DNA of 64,000 nt from Pseudovibrio exalbescens (lineage in GTDB: Bacteria > Pseudomonadota > Alphaproteobacteria > Rhizobiales > Stappiaceae), in the NCBI RefSeq assembly GCF_028737195.1, contig NZ_JAQZAJ010000007.1, positions 224,124 to 288,123 on the forward strand. The letters are read 5' to 3'. The translations under genes were made by a program, and so were the position numbers. Below the pieces are notes generated by a model. It was not told where the DNA came from. It did not search any database and saw only the letters and a program-made list of their open reading frames with translations. Of the stretch, positions 30,494 to 37,868 are shown in pieces (position 1 is the first letter of the stretch; each line of letters starts with the position of its first letter).

Positions 30494-30539
30494 GGGTCTC
30501 CGTAGCTGACGTGCATGTAGGTGCACAGAAGGGAGATCC
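30494..30539 (+). promoter_or_regulatory. Ribosome-site-sequestering hairpin of the TPP riboswitch
   Basis: GGGTCTCC (30494-30501) pairs with GGAGATCC (30532-30539) over 8 bp with one G-U pair, masking the GGGAG ribosome site of the ATG at 30542. A nested GTGCA...TGCAC stem (30511-30526) stabilises it. This is the expected form of a translational-off switch. The alternative structure freed in the absence of TPP was not worked out. Confidence 0.6.
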
Positions 30540-30541
30540 AC

Positions 30542-30649
30542 ATGTTCCAATCTTGTAGCATTGCCAGTTGCTGTGGCCATGTCCGAACGCGTTGTTTCCG
30601 GGCGGTGGTTTCGCATCGCGGTGCCAAATCTTGCGCGAGGACGCGCTGA
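30542..30649 (+). CDS. Possible 35-residue leader peptide, overlapping thiX start
   Basis: A short frame beginning MFQSCSIASCCGHV and ending in a basic tail, with five cysteines. The ribosome site GAAGGGAG is the best in this leader and is the one hidden by the riboswitch hairpin. The stop TGA (30647-30649) shares its A with the permease ATG (30649), so translation could be coupled. The sequence resembles nothing I know. Whether it has a function as a peptide or only delivers ribosomes to the permease start is open. Confidence 0.4.
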   Translation: MFQSCSIASCCGHVRTRCFRAVVSHRGAKSCARTR

Positions 30650-31404
30650 TGTGGCTGGTGTCCAGAGCCCTGCGGATCGTCGCAGGTATCGCGGTTTTTG
30701 TTGCATTTTGGGAAGCGGTGGTTCGGGTTTTTGCCCTGCCATCCTTCATGCTGCCATCTCCCATAGCTGTGTATGAAGCATTCACTCAGCAGTGGTCGTT
30801 TCTGCTGTACCACGCGTCGATCACCGCAGGTGAAACGATTCTCGGTTTCATCTTCGGTGTTTCAGCGGGCGTTCTGCTGGCGTTGATCATGAGTTCCTCA
30901 GAGATCATGCGCCGGTTTCTGTTGCCTCCCATCACCGCAACGCAGTCTTTGCCTGTGTTCGCCATCGCGCCGCTTTTGGTGCTGTGGTTTGGTTTTGGGC
31001 TCGCGTCAAAAGTGGTCATGGCAGTTATTGTCATTTTCTTCTCGGTTACATCCACGTTCCATGACGGCTTGCGGCGAACTGATCCGGCTCTGCTGGATTT
31101 GGGGCGGCTCTATCGCCTGAACAGGTGGCAGCGTTTGCGATACATCCGCATTCCCGCTGCGCTACCAGCTCTGGCGTCCGGTATCCGCATTGCCGCCGTC
31201 TTTGCGCCCATTGGCGCAGTGGTGGGGGAGTGGGTTGGAGCCAAGGGAGGCCTTGCCTTCATCATGCTCCAGTCCAACGCGCGCATGCAAACAGACACCA
31301 TGTTCGCAGCGCTCATCCTACTTGCCATCATGGTTCTTATCCTGCGCGGTCTCGTCGAGCTGGCGGTCGTGCGCCTTATTCCCTGGCAACAGGAAAAAAC
31401 TTGA
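30649..31404 (+). CDS. thiX: ABC transporter permease for thiamine precursor (ThiX-like)
   Basis: Inner-membrane permease of 251 residues in the BPD/SsuC-like family with about six membrane helices. The EAA loop is LDLGRLYRLNRWQRLRYIRIPAALP. With the thiY-like gene downstream and the TPP riboswitch upstream it should import a thiamine pyrimidine precursor (HMP or formylaminopyrimidine). I chose the ATG at 30649 (MWLVSRALRIVAG); 27 further codons upstream are open but not permease-like. No ATPase gene (thiZ) is present in the operon. Confidence 0.85.
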   Translation: MWLVSRALRIVAGIAVFVAFWEAVVRVFALPSFMLPSPIAVYEAFTQQWSFLLYHASITAGETILGFIFGVSAGVLLALIMSSSEIMRRFLLPPITATQSLPVFAIAPLLVLWFGFGLASKVVMAVIVIFFSVTSTFHDGLRRTDPALLDLGRLYRLNRWQRLRYIRIPAALPALASGIRIAAVFAPIGAVVGEWVGAKGGLAFIMLQSNARMQTDTMFAALILLAIMVLILRGLVELAVVRLIPWQQEKT

Positions 31405-31418
31405 GAAAGGCTCTGCCC

Positions 31419-32357
31419 ATGAAGCGTTTCATCGCTTTGTTCATTGCCGCCATGCTGGCGGGTAGTATTCAGGTGCAAGCGAAGGAAAAGCTCACCGTCT
31501 TGATGGACTGGTTCGCCAACCCGGACCATGCTCCCTTGGCTGTGGCGCAAACCCGCGGCTTCTTCGAGGCGCATGGTCTGGAAGTGGAGTTGATTGAACC
31601 CGCTGATCCAGCCATGCCACCCAAGCTGGTTGCTGCGGGTCAGGGGGACATCGCCATCTCTTATCAGCCTGTTCTGCATGCACAGATCGACGAGGGCATG
31701 CCGCTGTCGCGTATCGGGACGTTGGTGGCAACACCGCTCAACACCTTGATTGTGTTGAAGGATGGCCCCATCAAGACACTTGAAGACCTCAAGGGCAAGC
31801 GCGTTGGCTACTCCGTTTCCGGCTTTGAAGACGCAATGCTTGGCGCCATGCTGAAGCAGGCTGGGTTGACCATCGAAGACATCGAGTTGATCAACGTGAA
31901 CTTCTCCTTGTCTCCAAGTCTTCTGGCCGGACAGGTCGATGCCATCATTGGGGGATATCGGAATTTTGAGCTGAACCAGCTTGAAATCAAAGGGTCTGCC
32001 GGTCTCGCCTTTTATCCGGAGGAGAACGGAGTTCCGGCCTATGACGAGTTGATCCTCGTCGCGCACAAGGACAAGGTGGATGACCCGCGCTATGCCAAAT
32101 TCATGGCCGCGCTGGAAGATGCAACCGTGTATCTCATCAATCACCCGCAGGATTCTTGGCAGGCATTTTTGGAGCTTTACCCAAATCTGGATGATGAGCT
32201 GAATCGCCGGGCTTGGGGCGATACGTTGCCGCGCTTTGCCAAACGTCCTGCAGCGCTGGATGAGGGGCGCTACGAACGCTTTGCCAACTTCATGCTGGAG
32301 GCTGGTTTGATCAAGACCGCGCCGCCGGTTGAAAGCTATACAGCGGTTATACGCTAA
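31419..32357 (+). CDS. thiY: ABC transporter substrate-binding protein (ThiY/NMT1 family)
   Basis: Periplasmic binding protein of 312 residues in the THI5/NMT1 family. A signal peptide (MKRFIALFIAAMLAGSIQVQA) is followed by LTVLMDWFANPDHAPLAVAQ, the typical ThiY start with the pyrimidine-contacting tryptophan. It should deliver a pyrimidine precursor of thiamine to the ThiX permease, whose gene ends 14 bp upstream. Expression follows the TPP riboswitch. Confidence 0.92.
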   Translation: MKRFIALFIAAMLAGSIQVQAKEKLTVLMDWFANPDHAPLAVAQTRGFFEAHGLEVELIEPADPAMPPKLVAAGQGDIAISYQPVLHAQIDEGMPLSRIGTLVATPLNTLIVLKDGPIKTLEDLKGKRVGYSVSGFEDAMLGAMLKQAGLTIEDIELINVNFSLSPSLLAGQVDAIIGGYRNFELNQLEIKGSAGLAFYPEENGVPAYDELILVAHKDKVDDPRYAKFMAALEDATVYLINHPQDSWQAFLELYPNLDDELNRRAWGDTLPRFAKRPAALDEGRYERFANFMLEAGLIKTAPPVESYTAVIR

Positions 32358-32360
32358 AAG

Positions 32361-32397
32361 AAAAAGCCCCGGTCGCTCAGCGGTCCGGGGCTTCTTA
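32361..32397. terminator. Bidirectional terminator between thiY and rpoH
   Basis: AGCCCCGG...CCGGGGCT stem with TTCTT on the right and AAAAGAAAA on the left, so it can act for both convergent transcripts. Confidence 0.85.
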
Positions 32398-32418
32398 ATC
32401 TGGTTGTGTGCTGGAAGA

Positions 32419-33321
32419 TTATCCAGCGAGCAGAGACTGTTGCTGCTCTTGAGCTTGTTGGGCAGATTGCATGACCGCCTTTTGAACTTTCTCAAAAGCC
32501 CGGACCTCAATCTGGCGCACGCGCTCGCGGCTGACCCCAAACTCCTCCGAGAGCTCTTCAAGCGTCAACGGCGATTCTGAGAGCCGGCGTGCCTCAAAGA
32601 TACGGCGCTCACGGTCGTTGAGAACGCTCATGGCGTCTTTCAGCATGGAGCGACGGGAATCGAGTTCTTCCTGCTCAGCCAGAATGCTCTCTTGGCTTTC
32701 GCCATCGTCCACCAGCCAATCCTGCCATTCGCCGGATTCGCCTTCTGTGGAACGCAGCGGCGCATTGAGGGAAGCATCCCCGCTCAAACGGCGGTTCATG
32801 TTCACAACCTCGTCCTCGTTCACGCCGAGGGTGGTTGCGATTTCTTTCACCTGATCCGGACGCAGGTCGCCGTCTTCAAGCGCCTGAATCTTACCCTTGA
32901 GGCGGCGCAGGTTGAAGAACAACCGCTTTTGATTTGCGGTGGTGCCCATCTTTACGAGGGACCAGGTTCGCAGGATGTATTCTTGAATTGACGCCTTGAT
33001 CCACCACATGGCGTAGGTGGCCAAGCGGAACCCTTTGTCTGGTTCAAAGCGTTTGACAGCCTGCATGAGGCCGACATTACCTTCGGAGATAACCTCGCCC
33101 AAAGGCAAGCCGTAGCCGCGGTATCCCATGGCGATTTTCGCCACGAGGCGCAGGTGAGAGTTCACGAGCCGTTCCGCAGCCTGAGCTTCGTCATGCTCCT
33201 TGTACCGCTTGGCGAGCATGTACTCTTCCTGCGGCTGAAGCATCGGGAACTTGCGAATTTCATCCATGTAGCGGCTGAGGCCGCCTTCACCTGAAGAGAT
33301 TACTGGCAGATTACGGGCCAT
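32419..33321 (-). CDS. rpoH: RNA polymerase sigma factor RpoH (sigma-32)
   Basis: Heat-shock sigma factor, 300 residues. Region 2 contains VNSHLRLVAKIAMGYRGYGLP and RFEPDKGFRLATYAMWWIKASIQEY. The RpoH box QKRLFFNLRRLKGK, absent from other sigma-70 proteins, is clear. Region 4.2 is LTLEELSEEFGVSRERVRQIE. The C-terminus is glutamine-rich. It should direct transcription of chaperone and protease genes, including ftsH in this window. The DNA upstream (33322-33475) separates it from rluD on the same strand. Confidence 0.97.
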   Translation of the reverse strand: MARNLPVISSGEGGLSRYMDEIRKFPMLQPQEEYMLAKRYKEHDEAQAAERLVNSHLRLVAKIAMGYRGYGLPLGEVISEGNVGLMQAVKRFEPDKGFRLATYAMWWIKASIQEYILRTWSLVKMGTTANQKRLFFNLRRLKGKIQALEDGDLRPDQVKEIATTLGVNEDEVVNMNRRLSGDASLNAPLRSTEGESGEWQDWLVDDGESQESILAEQEELDSRRSMLKDAMSVLNDRERRIFEARRLSESPLTLEELSEEFGVSRERVRQIEVRAFEKVQKAVMQSAQQAQEQQQSLLAG

Positions 33322-33475
33322 TTATGCACCCCTTTCCGTTACAAGCTATGTTTCCCGTGCCCTATCGGCACTTGATGGGCAAACACTCACTGGCGCCTCC
33401 ATTGTGAGCACGCCAGACGCATTGATATGGGGGCATTATGGCCTATTCGCTACCTCTTTGTGGAGAAATTTTGTT

Positions 33476-34525
33476 TTATGCATCCCTAAGAAGTGAGAGG
33501 AGTGTTTGAAAATCTTCTGGTAGTGGAGATTCAAAGGCCTTTACTTCGCTTGTTCTTGGATGTTCGAAGACAAGCAGGCCCGCATGCAGGGCCTGACGAG
33601 AAAACTCTCCCAAGGCTGAGCGGGCGGGCTCGTCAAAGCGTTTGTGCCGGGTTTTGAAGCCTGCACCGTAGTCCATGTCGCCAATAAGCGGGTGTCCAAG
33701 GTGCGCCATATGAACGCGGATTTGGTGCGTTCGTCCTGTCTCCAAGCGGCATTCCATGAGGCTTGCAAGGGGCTCGCTGTCTTTCGGGCCGAAGCGTTCC
33801 TTGACTTGCCAATGGGTGATGGCTGTGCGACCCGCCGTCTTGACCACGGCGATCTTCTGGCGATTGGCGAGCGAGCGTGCAAGGTTGGCGTCCACAGTGC
33901 CTGCCAATGCAGAAGGGGCTCCCCAAACGAGTGCCACATACGCGCGCTCCAGCGGGCCAGTGCGGCCATGGTCTGCAAACTGGGCTGCAAGTCCCTGATG
34001 GGCCATATCATTCTTGGCGACCACCAGAACGCCGCTGGTGTCCTTGTCGAGGCGGTGGACGATGCCGGGGCGCTTTACGCCGCCGATGCCGGAAAGGCTG
34101 TCACCGCAGTGGTAGAGCAGCGCGTTCACCAATGTGCCATCAGGATTGCCCGCTCCGGGATGAACAACAAGTCCTGCAGGCTTGTTTATCACGATCACAT
34201 CCTCATCTTCATAGAGAATGTCCAGCGGGATGTTTTCGGGCTGCGGTTCGGCTGCTTCTGGTTCAGGAACTTCAACACAGAGCACGTCTCCTTCGTTGAC
34301 CCTGTGTTTGGGCTCCACTATTTTGCGATCGCCGACATGAACATGTCCGGCGCGAATGAGAGCCTGCAGTCGATTTCGGCTGAAGTCGGATAGGTGTGCG
34401 GCCAATACGGCATCCAAACGTTTTCCCGCCTCCTGGGCTTCGACAGTGGTGAAGGCAATGCCGTCTTCGCCCGGTTCTACACTTGATTGGTTCGGCGAAA
34501 GGCCGTTTGGAGAATGATTGCTCAT
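33476..34525 (-). CDS. rluD: Ribosomal large subunit pseudouridine synthase RluD
   Basis: Modifies uridines in helix 69 of 23S rRNA. The protein is 349 residues. The S4 domain (GKRLDAVLAAHLSDFSRNRLQALIRAGHVHV) precedes the catalytic domain, where GIVHRLDKDTSGVLVVAK carries the catalytic aspartate. There is a Shine-Dalgarno AGGA upstream. Its start codon overlaps that of the divergent gene at 34524 in the tetranucleotide CATG. Upstream of rpoH on the same strand, which is common in this group. Confidence 0.95.
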   Translation of the reverse strand: MSNHSPNGLSPNQSSVEPGEDGIAFTTVEAQEAGKRLDAVLAAHLSDFSRNRLQALIRAGHVHVGDRKIVEPKHRVNEGDVLCVEVPEPEAAEPQPENIPLDILYEDEDVIVINKPAGLVVHPGAGNPDGTLVNALLYHCGDSLSGIGGVKRPGIVHRLDKDTSGVLVVAKNDMAHQGLAAQFADHGRTGPLERAYVALVWGAPSALAGTVDANLARSLANRQKIAVVKTAGRTAITHWQVKERFGPKDSEPLASLMECRLETGRTHQIRVHMAHLGHPLIGDMDYGAGFKTRHKRFDEPARSALGEFSRQALHAGLLVFEHPRTSEVKAFESPLPEDFQTLLSLLRDA

Positions 34526-34883
34526 GCGTGATCCTGTTGATGACAGCGCAGATTTGACTAGTGACGAGGCTTTAGATCCTGCAGCTCAGCGGATCCAGCA
34601 AAAAATGCGGCGCCTGTTGATGGGGTCCAGCATGGTGATGCTGGTTGGCTTGGTCGCCGTATTCGCTGCCATTTTCTACAAGATATCCGAGGGCAGCAAC
34701 GATGTCAGCGCCGATGCGCTGGCCGCAACAATTGCTTTGGGCCCGGAAGCCCGCGTGCTTTCGGCGCAAATGGTAGACGGCAAACTAATGCTGCTTGTAA
34801 ATGAGGGCACCGCCCAAGCGCTTGTCTATGTGGATCCTGTGACGGGTAAAAATCTCGGCAGAACAGATTTTATGGCAAGATAG
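34524..34883 (+). CDS. Small single-span membrane protein (DUF6476-like)
   Basis: A protein of 119 residues with an acidic N-terminus, one membrane helix at about residues 38-57 (MVMLVGLVAVFAAIFYKI) and a small C-terminal domain, probably periplasmic. From memory it resembles the DUF6476 family found beside rluD in alphaproteobacteria; no function is known. The ATG at 34524 overlaps the divergent rluD ATG. A TTG at 34518 with a closer GGAG is an alternative start. Confidence 0.75.
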   Translation: MRDPVDDSADLTSDEALDPAAQRIQQKMRRLLMGSSMVMLVGLVAVFAAIFYKISEGSNDVSADALAATIALGPEARVLSAQMVDGKLMLLVNEGTAQALVYVDPVTGKNLGRTDFMAR

Positions 34884-34973
34884 GTGGAAAAAGTCTAATT
34901 CATTGATGCAAGGGGGGTTGCCAAGCCGGAAGTTACCGATTAAATCCCCCTCATCGCACGGAGCGAAGCGCAG

Positions 34974-35048
34974 GCGCCCATCGTCTAGCGGTTAGGACGC
35001 CGCCCTTTCACGGCGGAAACAGGGGTTCGATTCCCCTTGGGCGTGCCA
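34974..35048 (+). tRNA. tRNA-Glu (anticodon TTC), copy 1
   Basis: Full cloverleaf of 75 nt with encoded CCA. The D arm TAGCGGTTAGGA, the anticodon arm CCGCCCTTTCACGGCGG with TTC, and the T arm AGGGGTTCGATTCCCCT are all present. Identical to the copy at 35098. Confidence 0.97.
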
Positions 35049-35071
35049 TTCGCTTTTTCTCTGTGCCACGA

Positions 35072-35089
35072 TCAGCAGGCAACTGCTGA
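35072..35089 (+). repeat. GNRA-capped hairpin between the tRNA genes
   Basis: TCAGCAG-gcaa-CTGCTGA, a perfect 7-bp stem with a GCAA tetraloop in the 49-nt spacer between the two tRNA-Glu genes. It may help processing of a joint transcript. Confidence 0.6.
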
Positions 35090-35097
35090 GTAAGTGA

Positions 35098-35172
35098 GCG
35101 CCCATCGTCTAGCGGTTAGGACGCCGCCCTTTCACGGCGGAAACAGGGGTTCGATTCCCCTTGGGCGTGCCA
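35098..35172 (+). tRNA. tRNA-Glu (anticodon TTC), copy 2
   Basis: Same 75-nt sequence as copy 1, including the encoded CCA. A tandem duplication, presumably co-transcribed. Confidence 0.97.
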
Positions 35173-35280
35173 CTTCTCTTTTCTCCAAAAATTGAAAAGT
35201 TGAAACGGCACGCATCCGATGGATGTGAAACGGCTTGGTATTGCCGGAGTTTCGGTTCACTAAGCAAAGCCGCTGGCTGG

Positions 35281-35565
35281 TTAGAACCAGCGACCCTTCA
35301 GACCTGCGCCCAAGTGGCTTGGTTCCTTTTCCGACTTCTTTATCGTTCGCGGGATGCTGCCTTCTGTGCAGTCAGACTGGGTATTCACGAAAGCACTCAG
35401 TGATTCTTTCATGTCCTCCGTCAAGCGACGGTAGTCATCCACGGTTTCTTCATGCTGCTGCTGATACGCGATCATCTTTTCCTGAGCGGCCAATGCTTCT
35501 TTGCCCAGTGAAGTGAATGCCGTCTGCTGATGCGTTTCAGGGATCTTTTCTGCTCTTTGCCCCAT
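35281..35565 (-). CDS. Small hypothetical protein
   Basis: A soluble, charged protein of 94 residues (MGQRAEKIPETHQQTAFTSL) with a central helix-rich part (EALAAQEKMIAYQQQHEETV) and a lysine-rich end. No signal peptide or membrane segment; I recognise no family. The ATG at 35565 has GGAGGG about 7 nt upstream on its strand, a strong ribosome site that supports translation. It lies alone between the tRNA genes and the DeoR regulator. Confidence 0.6.
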   Translation of the reverse strand: MGQRAEKIPETHQQTAFTSLGKEALAAQEKMIAYQQQHEETVDDYRRLTEDMKESLSAFVNTQSDCTEGSIPRTIKKSEKEPSHLGAGLKGRWF

Positions 35566-35654
35566 GATCAGGCCCTCCAACTCGGTACGCGGCAAAGCAT
35601 CAGCGCAAGCTGATATTGCCCTTTCGTCGAATTACGCAAAGATCGTTTAATCTG

Positions 35655-35685
35655 TAGTCCCGATAGCGCGTATTAATAGTCCCGA
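35655..35685. promoter_or_regulatory. TAGTCCCGA direct repeats
   Basis: TAGTCCCGA at 35655-35663 and 35677-35685, 22 bp apart (two helical turns), about 140-170 bp before the DeoR-family regulator start. The arrangement suggests binding sites on one face of the helix. Confidence 0.45.
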
Positions 35686-35826
35686 GGGGTGCAGCGTGCA
35701 ATAGCCAACATGGTCAGTATTGGTTATGCATTTGGTGCGGTTTAGTTGTTTATGGACTATTCTATTGAATTGACTAAGTAAGTCGTCTTGGTGGGCGCTT
35801 AACAAATGTTAACAGGGCGTTAATAA

Positions 35827-36600
35827 ATGTTGGTTGCACGGCACAACTCCATATTAGATCTCGCGAGAAGTAATGGGCGGGTTGAAGTTGAAGATCTTGC
35901 CGAGCGTTTTTCGGTAAGCCCGCAGACGATCCGGAAGGATCTGAATGACCTGTGTGAGCAGGGGCTTTTGTCGCGTGTTCACGGCGGAGCGGTGCTGGCT
36001 TATGGCGTGGAGAATGTGGGCTATGCCACCCGCAAGGATCTGGCAGGTCGCGAGAAGGAGGCCATAGGGCGGGCCGCGGCCGAGCTGATCCCCAACGGGG
36101 CGTCCTTGTTCGTGAACATCGGCACCACCACAGAGGCCGTTGCGCGCGCGCTGGTGCAGCACTCGGGCCTCATGGTCATCACCAACAACCTCAATGTCGC
36201 CGTGACGCTCAGACCTTTCTCCGAGAATGAGGTGGTCATCGCTGGCGGTGTTGTGCGCTCTACCGATGGTGGGGTTGTGGGCGAGGCAGCTGTCGACTTT
36301 ATCAACCAGTTCAAGGTGGACTATGCCGTGATTGGTACATCGGCGCTCGATGCCGATGGCGCGCTATTGGACTTTGACTACCGGGAAGTGAAGGTGGCGC
36401 AGGCGATCATTGCCAATGCCCGTCATGTAATCCTCGTGGCCGATACCAGCAAGTTCGATAGGTCAGCCCCGGTGCGCGTCGGGCACATGGAGCAGATCGA
36501 CACCTTTGTTTGTGATCAGTTGGAAAACCCGCGCCTCAAGTCACTCATGAAGACCTGGAGTGTCCGTCTTATTGAGGCGATGGCGCAAGAAGCCACATAG
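35827..36600 (+). CDS. glpR: DeoR/GlpR family transcriptional regulator
   Basis: Repressor of 257 residues. The N-terminal helix-turn-helix is VEVEDLAERFSVSPQTIRKDLNDLCEQGLLSRVHGGAV, the DeoR signature. The C-terminal DeoR sensor domain has NIGTTTEAVARAL and IGTSALDADGALLDFDYREV, and binds sugar phosphates in this family. The sequence looks like a glycerol 3-phosphate repressor. The glp genes it would control (glpD, glpK) are 19 kb away in this window. The assignment as GlpR is by resemblance and is not certain. Confidence 0.78.
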   Translation: MLVARHNSILDLARSNGRVEVEDLAERFSVSPQTIRKDLNDLCEQGLLSRVHGGAVLAYGVENVGYATRKDLAGREKEAIGRAAAELIPNGASLFVNIGTTTEAVARALVQHSGLMVITNNLNVAVTLRPFSENEVVIAGGVVRSTDGGVVGEAAVDFINQFKVDYAVIGTSALDADGALLDFDYREVKVAQAIIANARHVILVADTSKFDRSAPVRVGHMEQIDTFVCDQLENPRLKSLMKTWSVRLIEAMAQEAT

Positions 36601-36645
36601 AAACTGCTTCGCGGGGATCTGGATCAATGACGGCGGCAAGGTTGC

Positions 36646-37746
36646 CTAACTGTCTGTGCCTGTCCTACGCGCCTTTTCGATGCGCTGAGCAAGCTGAGGC
36701 TCTGTGCCTTCTGCTGCACCGGAAGTCTTGAGCGTGCCGATATCCTGCATGATGGCATCGAATTTTTGCGTCAGCTTGGGGTCTTTGGCGATCGCGGCAG
36801 CGGCCAGCTGGGCCGCCAGTTCCTTCAGCTCTTCGCGCAGGGTCTTGTAGCTGTCAGAGGCGGGCTTGGCGGTGGCCACGCCCTTGATTTGAGCGCTTAG
36901 TTCACTGATCTTGTTTTGCGCTTCGGTATATTTCTGCTGCAACTCTTTCAGCTCTTTCTGCGCTTTTGTTGTGCGCTGGCGGGCCGACTGTGGCTTGGCC
37001 TTAAGTTTCTTTTCCGCTTCTTCCAGCTTGGTTTTGAGCTCGTTGCGCTCCACCTCAAGTTTCTCATAGCTGGTCTTGAGGCGTGCGAAGGCTTCTCCTG
37101 CCTGTTCTGCGGCTTCCTCTGGAGAGTTGTCTACTACCTGAGGCGTGCTTTGAGCTGTCATTTCGGAAACTTCACGCGAAATTTCCCGTGCAAGACGTTC
37201 CAGTGGATGGTTTGGGGAAACCGGTACGCGTTCGGTTGGCAGCGGCACGACCTCTGCGCCCATCTCCGGTAGCGCTTTCTTGGAGGCGGCGTTGGTCCCG
37301 GCTTCCTTTCTGGGAAGTTCGGTCACTTCGCCGGTTGGCGGTTCGATCTTCTCTGCCGGCTTTTCTGCCTCTGCCTCCTCAGCACTCCATAGGCCCATGG
37401 TGAGGCGGTCTTTAAGGCCGCGCTTTTCAAGGCGTTTGGTGAGGGTGGCGACCTGATCTTGAAGTTTCAGGAGTTGGGCTTCCGCCCGATTGCGAGCGGC
37501 CCATTCTTCCGCATGCTTGCGCCCAACTTCTTCCAGCTTCACTTCCAGAATGCGTTGTTCTACAGCGTGCTGGGCGCGCAAATAGTCGCGCGCCATGCTC
37601 GCTTTTGCATAGCTTACAGGGTTGGAAGCTTCAATTGCCCGACGAGTAAGCCGGACCGCGCGGCCCCAGACGAGTGGGAGGGCTGCGAGGGCCAGCAGGC
37701 TGGCAGAGAGGAAGCCAAGGGCTATGTAAAGCGCAGTTTCAATCAC
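36646..37746 (-). CDS. Coiled-coil membrane-anchored protein of unknown function
   Basis: A protein of 366 residues. An N-terminal membrane helix (about residues 6-27, ALYIALGFLSASLLALAALP) is followed by long coiled coils (about 55-110 and 215-290) rich in Glu, Lys and Ala, with an acidic and proline-containing linker between. Such proteins are found in Hyphomicrobiales without known function. Translation starts at GTG 37746, with TAAGG upstream. It converges with the DeoR gene. Confidence 0.75.
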   Translation of the reverse strand: MIETALYIALGFLSASLLALAALPLVWGRAVRLTRRAIEASNPVSYAKASMARDYLRAQHAVEQRILEVKLEEVGRKHAEEWAARNRAEAQLLKLQDQVATLTKRLEKRGLKDRLTMGLWSAEEAEAEKPAEKIEPPTGEVTELPRKEAGTNAASKKALPEMGAEVVPLPTERVPVSPNHPLERLAREISREVSEMTAQSTPQVVDNSPEEAAEQAGEAFARLKTSYEKLEVERNELKTKLEEAEKKLKAKPQSARQRTTKAQKELKELQQKYTEAQNKISELSAQIKGVATAKPASDSYKTLREELKELAAQLAAAAIAKDPKLTQKFDAIMQDIGTLKTSGAAEGTEPQLAQRIEKARRTGTDS

Positions 37747-37868
37747 CTGAATGCCTTAGATCTGATGGGGTCTGACATTGCGATCAATCCCCAGCATGCA
37801 CCATCCCGGAGCGTTTCGCACCAGGAAGGTACATGATGCTCTCTAAAGTCCGCGTTAAAGCGGTTATA

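Noticed and set aside
31110..32561. A 483-codon frame on the reverse strand
   Set aside because: It is antisense to thiX and thiY and crosses the terminator and the rpoH end; not a credible gene.
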